36,915 nucleotides of DNA, from positions 1-36,915 of the forward strand of contig JBEINZ010000005.1 of NCBI GenBank assembly GCA_040377825.1, in the 5' to 3' direction. The translations under genes were made by a program, and so were the position numbers. The number at the start of each line of letters is the position of its first letter. The stretch's first letter is position 1. Origin of the DNA: JBEINZ01 sp040377825. GTDB taxonomy: Bacteria; Pseudomonadota; Alphaproteobacteria; Rhizobiales; Ancalomicrobiaceae. Below the pieces are notes generated by a model. The model saw nothing but the letters and a program-made list of their open reading frames with translations. It had not been told where the DNA came from and did no database searches. Positions 32,313 to 36,915 of the stretch are shown in pieces.

Positions 32313-33977
32313 ATGAAGCTCAACGAATACAGTCGCATGATGGAAATGCAGGCGAGCCGTCGCACGCTTTTGAAGGGCGCCGCCGGAGCCGGAGCCGCCG
32401 CATCGCTTGCCTCGGCCGGCATGCTACCCTCCACCGCGCCAGCCGCCGCTCAAGGCAGCCTGCGGGCGCAATTGCTCCAGATCCCCGGCGTTGGCAAGGG
32501 TTCGCCGACGGACGCTGACTGGCAGAAAGTCGGCGCGCTGACCCTCGGCGCGACCAAGGCCAACGTTAAGGAAGGCGAGTTCAAGGGCGTCCAACTCAGC
32601 TTCATGGGCTTGAACAACCAGAACCTGCACAATCTCCTGTTCCGCGGCTTCCTGAAGCCTTGGGAAGAGTATACCGGCGCCAAGATTACCTGGATCGACC
32701 TCGCGCAGGCCGACTATAACCCGCGCCTTCAGCAGGCGATCGCCACCGGCACGGTCGATTTCGACCTGCTCGAAATGGGCGCGCCCTTCGAAGGCGACGT
32801 CTGCGGCAAGGGCCTAGCGTCGGAAATGCCCGACTGGGTCAAGAAGCAGATCGAGATGGATGACTACGTCAACTATCTGAAGGCCCCGGTCGGCACGTGG
32901 AACGGCAAGACCTACCGCGTGACCATTGACGGCGACTGCCACAACTTCAACTACCGCACCGACGTTTTCTCCGATGCTGGCCTCGCCAAGGCCTGGAAGG
33001 ATGCCGGAAACACGACGCCGTGGGGCGTTCCGAAGACCTGGCAGCAGGTTCAGGCTGTCACGAAGTTCCTCAAGGGCAAGAAGCTCGGCGGCAAGGACGT
33101 CTACGGCTATCTCGACGCGCCGAAGGCTTGGGGCGGGTTCGGCTTCTACTTCCTCGGCAGCCGCGCGACGGCCTATGCGAAGCATCCGGACGATAAAGCT
33201 TGGCTGTTCGACGCCGACACGATGAAGCCGCGCATCAACAATCCGGCTTGGGTCCGCGCGATCCAGGACGTGATCGACGCCCTGCCGTCCCAGCCGGCGG
33301 ACCAGATCAACGCCGATCCCGGCACGACGGGCTTCCAGCAGTTCCTCGCCGGTACGGGCTCGATGCTGTCCTGGTGGGGCGATATCGGCTCCAGCGCGAA
33401 GACGAGCGACTCCTCGGTCATCGGCGACGTCTGCGGCTTCTCGATCCTGCCGGGCTCGGACGACGTCTACAACGCCAAGACCGGCAAATGGGACACCCTC
33501 GCCAGCGGCCCGAACTATGCGCCGAACATGGCCTATCTCGGCTGGGGCGTTTACGTCATGGCTCGCGTCGACGCCGACGCCAAGAAGCAGAAGGCGGCCT
33601 GGAGCGCGGCGGCGCACCTTGGCGGCAAGGACATCTCGCTATGGACGGCGGCCTATCCCTCGGGCTTCCAGCCCTATCGCAACAGCCACTTCATGATCGA
33701 CGAGTGGGTGGCCGCGGGCTACGACAAGGCCTTCATCTCGTCCTACCTGAAGTCCGAATCCGACAGCTACAATCATCCGAACGCTGCGATAGAGCCGCGC
33801 ATTCCGGGCATCTTCCAGTACTACAGCGCGGCCGAGGACGAGTTGGCGAAGATCTTCGCCGGCAAGATCGGCGCGCAGGCCGGCGCCGACAACATCGCCG
33901 CCGCCTGGGAGAAGCTAACCGACCAGATCGGCCGCAAGAGCCAGATCGCGCTCTACCGGGCATCGCTCGGGCTCTGA
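32313..33977 (+). CDS. Tat-exported extracellular solute-binding protein (sugar ABC transporter)
   Basis: A 554-residue periplasmic protein, longer than usual for family 1 (about 420). The N-terminus has a twin-arginine signal (SRRTLLKGAAGAGAAASLAS, residues about 15-34), so it is exported folded. The mature part has family-1 marks: GVQLSFMGLNNQNLHNLL, YTGAKITWIDL, TYRVTIDGDCHNFNYRTDVF, GSMLSWWGDIG and YLGWGVYVMARVD. The ATG at 32313 has GGGAGG 8 bases upstream and starts directly before the signal. First gene of an operon with two permeases; a long hairpin follows it. Ligand unknown. Confidence 0.93.
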   Translation: MKLNEYSRMMEMQASRRTLLKGAAGAGAAASLASAGMLPSTAPAAAQGSLRAQLLQIPGVGKGSPTDADWQKVGALTLGATKANVKEGEFKGVQLSFMGLNNQNLHNLLFRGFLKPWEEYTGAKITWIDLAQADYNPRLQQAIATGTVDFDLLEMGAPFEGDVCGKGLASEMPDWVKKQIEMDDYVNYLKAPVGTWNGKTYRVTIDGDCHNFNYRTDVFSDAGLAKAWKDAGNTTPWGVPKTWQQVQAVTKFLKGKKLGGKDVYGYLDAPKAWGGFGFYFLGSRATAYAKHPDDKAWLFDADTMKPRINNPAWVRAIQDVIDALPSQPADQINADPGTTGFQQFLAGTGSMLSWWGDIGSSAKTSDSSVIGDVCGFSILPGSDDVYNAKTGKWDTLASGPNYAPNMAYLGWGVYVMARVDADAKKQKAAWSAAAHLGGKDISLWTAAYPSGFQPYRNSHFMIDEWVAAGYDKAFISSYLKSESDSYNHPNAAIEPRIPGIFQYYSAAEDELAKIFAGKIGAQAGADNIAAAWEKLTDQIGRKSQIALYRASLGL

Positions 33978-34014
33978 GCCTGAAGCGGGGCACGAACTCA
34001 ACGCGCTGACATTC

Positions 34015-34040
34015 GGCTGGCGGCGGAAACGTCGCCGGCC
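34015..34040 (+). terminator. GAAA-tetraloop hairpin after the binding-protein gene
   Basis: GGCTGGCGGCG (34015-34025), loop GAAA (34026-34029), CGTCGCCGGCC (34030-34040): 11 base pairs, two of them G-U, closed by a GNRA loop. It starts 37 bases after the binding-protein stop and is followed by GATCTTTC, too weak a T-run for a full terminator. It probably protects the upstream message or causes partial termination. Confidence 0.65.
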
Positions 34041-34096
34041 GATCTTTCGATTGGCATTCGCCAAGGGCGAGACGCTTTAGGCAGGACGAAATACCG

Positions 34097-35185
34097 ATGG
34101 CTGAGACGTCTGGAATGGCAAGCGACGTTTCTTCGACGCGCCGGATGATCGGCCGCGCGATTTTCGCGGTGTCGACCGCCGCGCTGGTCGCCGCCATTCT
34201 CATGCAATCGCTTTATGTCGCCGACATGATCGGCTTCGGTTTCGAAACGTGGCGGCCGGTTCTTTACGTCTATGTTTTCTGGGCGGTGGCGCTCTCGGCC
34301 GATCAACTCATCCGCCGCGGCGAGGCGGGCCAGCGAGCGCTGTTCGTGCTTCCGGCCGTGCTGTTTTCGATCTCTCTTGTGGTGTTTCCGACTGCGTTCG
34401 GCTTCTACATCGCCTTTACCGATTGGAACCTCAGTTCGTCGACTGGCCGCAGGTTCAACGGCCTCGACAACTTACATGCGCTGATCCAGGACGCCTATTT
34501 CTGGAACGCTCTGCTCAACATGGTCTACTACGTGTTGGCCGTGCTGGTGCAATATGCCATCGCCTTCGGCCTTGCCTTGCTGTTGAACGCGGACATCCGG
34601 GCCCGCAAGTTTTTCCGCGTCGTGTTTCTTCTGCCGTTCATGCTGAGCCCGGTGGCGGTCAGCTGGATGATCGGCAAGTCGATCATGGAGTATCGGTTCG
34701 GCCCGGCCGCGACATTGGCACGCTTTCTCGGCTGGGAGAACCCGGCCTTCTTCGCCACGCCGTGGAGCGCGCGGCTCAGCATCATGGCGATGGACGCCTG
34801 GGTCTCGATCCCGTTCATCATGGTTCTGCTGCTTGCCGGCCTGCAGGCAATGCCGAAGGAAATCATGGAAGCCGCCGAAGTCGACGGCGCAACGAAGTGG
34901 CAGACCTTCTGGAAAATCACCTTCCCGCTGATGCTTCCGGTCAGCCTGACCGCGATCGTGCTGCGCATCATTTTCGAGTTGAAACTCGCCGATATCGTGA
35001 TCAACGTGACGTCGGGCGGCCCAGGCGGCGCGACGGATACCGTATCGAGCTTCATCTACCGCGAGTATCGCGACCGCTCAAATGTCGGCTACGGCACGAT
35101 GCTCGCGCAGTTCTACTTCGTCATCATCGTCGTCTTCATCACGTTGCTGCTCGGCTTCGTCAGCCGACGCATGCGCAAGGTCTAA
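34097..35185 (+). CDS. Sugar ABC transporter permease, MalF/UgpA-type
   Basis: A 362-residue inner-membrane protein with about eight hydrophobic segments. Two helices (about residues 20-37 and 53-70) precede the six-helix CUT1 core that begins near ALFVLPAVLFSISLVVF; this N-terminal addition recalls the extra helices of MalF. The EAA loop is EAAEVDGATKWQTFWKITFPLMLP. It follows the binding protein by 119 bases and the second permease begins 13 bases after its stop. AGGA lies about 10 bases before the ATG, a somewhat loose spacing. Confidence 0.93.
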   Translation: MAETSGMASDVSSTRRMIGRAIFAVSTAALVAAILMQSLYVADMIGFGFETWRPVLYVYVFWAVALSADQLIRRGEAGQRALFVLPAVLFSISLVVFPTAFGFYIAFTDWNLSSSTGRRFNGLDNLHALIQDAYFWNALLNMVYYVLAVLVQYAIAFGLALLLNADIRARKFFRVVFLLPFMLSPVAVSWMIGKSIMEYRFGPAATLARFLGWENPAFFATPWSARLSIMAMDAWVSIPFIMVLLLAGLQAMPKEIMEAAEVDGATKWQTFWKITFPLMLPVSLTAIVLRIIFELKLADIVINVTSGGPGGATDTVSSFIYREYRDRSNVGYGTMLAQFYFVIIVVFITLLLGFVSRRMRKV

Positions 35186-35198
35186 CAAGGGTTTGACG

Positions 35199-36125
35199 AT
35201 GACCGACTATACCGAAAGCCGCGCCATGCCTGCCCGCCTCGATACGGCGCGTCGTGCTACAGACGCGACCGGCCGGGTGTTGATCTACGCCGCGCTGATC
35301 TTCTGGGCCTTCGTCTCGCTCTTTCCGATCTATTGGACGATCACGACCTCGTTCAAGGTCGCGGTCAACGTCACCCAGGGCCATCTCATCCCCTGGATCG
35401 ACTTCCAGCCCGACTGGAAAGGCTGGCGTTCCCTAGGGCTCTCGCCGGACACGATTTTCAACACCTCCACGGTGCGCGAAGAGTTTCTGAAGCGCTTCCA
35501 GAACTCGGTGGTCTCCTCGATCGGCGCATCGCTGCTCGCGGTGCTGATCGGCTCGCTCGCGGCCTATGGGCTCAGCCGCTTCGAGTATCGCTGGGGGCCG
35601 TGGCGCAACAAGGACATCGCCTTCTGGTTCCTGTCGCAGCTGATCCTGCCGCCCGTCGTGCTCGCAATGCCGTTCCTCGTGCTCTACAAGGAACTCGCCA
35701 TGCTCGACACCGACATCGGCCTGATCCTGGTCTATACGCTGATGGTCCTGCCGATCGTCATTTGGATCATGCGCGACCAGTTCGCGACGGTGCCGATCGA
35801 ACTGGAAGAGGCCGCCTATATCGACGGCGCAACCGTCTGGGGCGCGTTTTTCCGCATCGTGCTGCCGCTTGCCCTGCCGGGCATGGTCGCGGCCTTCATC
35901 CTGTCGGTCATTTTGTGCTGGAATGAGTATTTCTTCGCAGCCCTCCTGACCAGTTCCAATGCCAAGACGCTGCCGGTCATGGTGGCGAGCCAGACGGGGT
36001 CGCAGGGGATCAATTGGTGGTCCATGGCGGCGCTATCGACCGCGGCCATCGCGCCGCTCGCGCTGATCGGGATTTTCCTGGAGCGCTACATCATCAAGGG
36101 CCTGACGGCGGGCTCGCTGAAGTAG
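35199..36125 (+). CDS. Sugar ABC transporter permease, MalG-type
   Basis: A 308-residue inner-membrane protein with six hydrophobic segments. The first (VLIYAALIFWAFVSLFPIYW) leads into TITTSFK, and the EAA loop reads EEAAYIDGATVWGAFFRIVLPLALP, as in MalG. AAGGG lies about 8 bases before the ATG at 35199. It completes the channel with the permease before it. No ATPase gene follows; the next gene is on the other strand, so the ATPase must be encoded elsewhere or shared with another sugar system. Confidence 0.93.
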   Translation: MTDYTESRAMPARLDTARRATDATGRVLIYAALIFWAFVSLFPIYWTITTSFKVAVNVTQGHLIPWIDFQPDWKGWRSLGLSPDTIFNTSTVREEFLKRFQNSVVSSIGASLLAVLIGSLAAYGLSRFEYRWGPWRNKDIAFWFLSQLILPPVVLAMPFLVLYKELAMLDTDIGLILVYTLMVLPIVIWIMRDQFATVPIELEEAAYIDGATVWGAFFRIVLPLALPGMVAAFILSVILCWNEYFFAALLTSSNAKTLPVMVASQTGSQGINWWSMAALSTAAIAPLALIGIFLERYIIKGLTAGSLK

Positions 36126-36149
36126 GCGCGTCTCGGTTGGGCGGGTGAG

Positions 36150-36794
36150 CTACCGGGCGAGAATGCCGGCGATCCGGGTCGCGATGGCCTCGCCGAGCGC
36201 GCCTTGCGCATCCTCGTCGAGATGGATTCCGTCGACCTCGCTGGAACGAATGACCGAGCCCGCGTCGAGAAAATGCGCGCCGAATTTTTCCGCCATGACG
36301 GCCGCGAGCGGGGCAAGCCGCTTCGACTTCGCCGCCCCGCCCTCGAACATCTCCGTGAGCAAGCTCAACGTGGCCAGCGGCGCTGGGCAGACCAGCAAGA
36401 CTTCCGGCGCGCCCCATTTCGGCCCCGCGCCGGACTGGCCGACCAAACGGATGAGCCGCCCCATGCCGGCGACAATATCGCTCGCGGGAAGAGAAAAACG
36501 CGCCTTCAAATCGTTCGTGCCGAGCATGATCACGACGAGATCCACAGGCATATGCGACAATAGGCACGGCAAAAGGTAGGTCTCGCCGTTCCTGTGCTTG
36601 CCCTCCACCGGATCGTCGAGGCAGGTCGTGCGGCCGTTCAAGCCTTCCGCGATCAGCCGGTAGCGTCCGCCAAGGCGCGCCTCCGCGACACCGGTCCAGC
36701 GTTTCGCCGCCGGATAGCGCTCGACCACGGCCAAATCCCGCAAGGGCACCGCACCCCAGGTATTGGAATCGCCATAGGCCAGGATCGTCTTCAT
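36150..36794 (-). CDS. SGNH/GDSL hydrolase (arylesterase-like)
   Basis: A 214-residue serine hydrolase. Block I is ILAYGDSNTWG (catalytic Ser), block II has the oxyanion Gly (AEGLNGRTT), block III is MLGTNDLK, and block V is DGIHLDEDAQ with the catalytic Asp and His. Length and motifs match small cytoplasmic esterases such as the mycobacterial acyltransferase MsAcT. The ATG at 36794 has GGAGGA 4 bases upstream and gives the family N-terminus; an ATG at 36806 precedes this site and is unlikely. It follows aroQ by 46 bases on the same strand and converges on the MalG-type permease. Confidence 0.92.
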   Translation of the reverse strand: MKTILAYGDSNTWGAVPLRDLAVVERYPAAKRWTGVAEARLGGRYRLIAEGLNGRTTCLDDPVEGKHRNGETYLLPCLLSHMPVDLVVIMLGTNDLKARFSLPASDIVAGMGRLIRLVGQSGAGPKWGAPEVLLVCPAPLATLSLLTEMFEGGAAKSKRLAPLAAVMAEKFGAHFLDAGSVIRSSEVDGIHLDEDAQGALGEAIATRIAGILAR

Positions 36795-36840
36795 CGTTTC
36801 CTCCATCGCTGCCCTCTTTTCAGGGGCCTGCCGCGCCAGC

Positions 36841-36915
36841 TTACGATGGACCGATCAGCCGGGCTATCCGCTCGATGGCAAGCGGATAGCCCTGCGTGCC
36901 GAAGCCGGCGATCAC
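36841..36915 (-). CDS. aroQ: 3-dehydroquinate dehydratase, type II (partial, C-terminus)
   Basis: The last 24 residues of a protein are visible before a TAA: VIAGFGTQGYPLAIERIARL. The VIAGFG...GY.LA.E pattern is the C-terminal helix region of type II dehydroquinase, which dehydrates 3-dehydroquinate in the shikimate or quinate route. The gene enters from the right edge. The catalytic part is not visible, so this is a motif call. Its closeness to an esterase and a sugar transporter would fit a catabolic aroQ copy. Confidence 0.72.
   Translation of the reverse strand: MIAGFGTQGYPLAIERIARLIGPS

Noticed and set aside
33978..34096. Spacer hairpin as a riboswitch
   Set aside because: It is a single short stem-loop with a GNRA loop, without the multi-helix core of a ligand-binding RNA.

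Overview
The window reads as chromosomal DNA of a high-GC alphaproteobacterium, most likely Hyphomicrobiales. The grounds are strong G/C third-position bias, several GTG starts, dense operons with 4-base ATGA/GTGA overlaps, many carbohydrate-type ABC transporters, and a palindromic intergenic repeat. This placement is inference from style and gene families; no rRNA or housekeeping marker is present. No tRNA, rRNA, CRISPR array, insertion sequence or phage gene was seen.

Layout, left to right. (1) 1-2455, minus: sugar-type ABC transporter (binding protein, permease, start of a second permease). It diverges from (2) 2733-7383, plus: a questin-oxidase-like DUF4243 protein, a cytosine-deaminase-type amidohydrolase, a BtpA/SgcQ TIM barrel and an FGGY kinase. 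(3) 7461-11267: D-2-hydroxyacid dehydrogenase, beta-hydroxyacid dehydrogenase, EamA exporter and SDR dehydrogenase. (4) 11490-13399: ChrA-type chromate transporter convergent with a MarR regulator. (5) 13615-19735, minus: a six-gene operon (NMT1/THI5-like binding protein, ATPase, permease, cytosine-deaminase-like hydrolase, FAD-linked oxidase, flavodoxin-fold NAD(P)H oxidoreductase), diverging from plus-strand RidA, 8-oxoguanine deaminase and a creatininase-family amidohydrolase (20041-22743). (6) 22834-25356: DUF533 protein, KDPG aldolase (eda), FAH-family hydrolase. (7) 25360-29381: two divergent modules, each opening with an RbsD/FucU-type sugar mutarotase; the left one continues into a ribokinase with an in-frame TGA, the right one into a xylose-isomerase-like TIM barrel and an intact ribokinase-family gene. 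(8) 29398-32000, minus: FGGY kinase and M42 metallopeptidase. They diverge from 32313-36125, plus: a Tat-exported binding protein and two permeases. (9) 36150-36915, minus: SGNH hydrolase and the end of a type II dehydroquinase (aroQ).

Functionally this is a catabolic region: three ABC uptake systems, two FGGY kinases, two ribokinase-family genes, two mutarotases, an isomerase, an aldolase, several dehydrogenases, and three amidohydrolases acting on cyclic amidines or amides. Two gene sets look like pathways without a textbook match: the divergon at 1-7383 (sugar import plus base deaminase plus sugar kinase) and the divergon at 13615-22743 (N-heterocycle import plus two deaminases, RidA, creatininase and two flavoenzymes). 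Both mix sugar- or base-type chemistries in a way that would suit catabolism of a nucleoside-like or oxidised purine/pyrimidine compound; that is a hypothesis.

Non-coding structure includes a roughly 115-base palindromic repeat present twice in inverted orientation, each copy supplying the end of a reading frame. Long hairpins lie just after the binding-protein gene in two of the three ABC operons. Several candidate promoters and operators sit in the divergent intergenic regions. Apart from MarR, no transcription regulator is encoded in the window.
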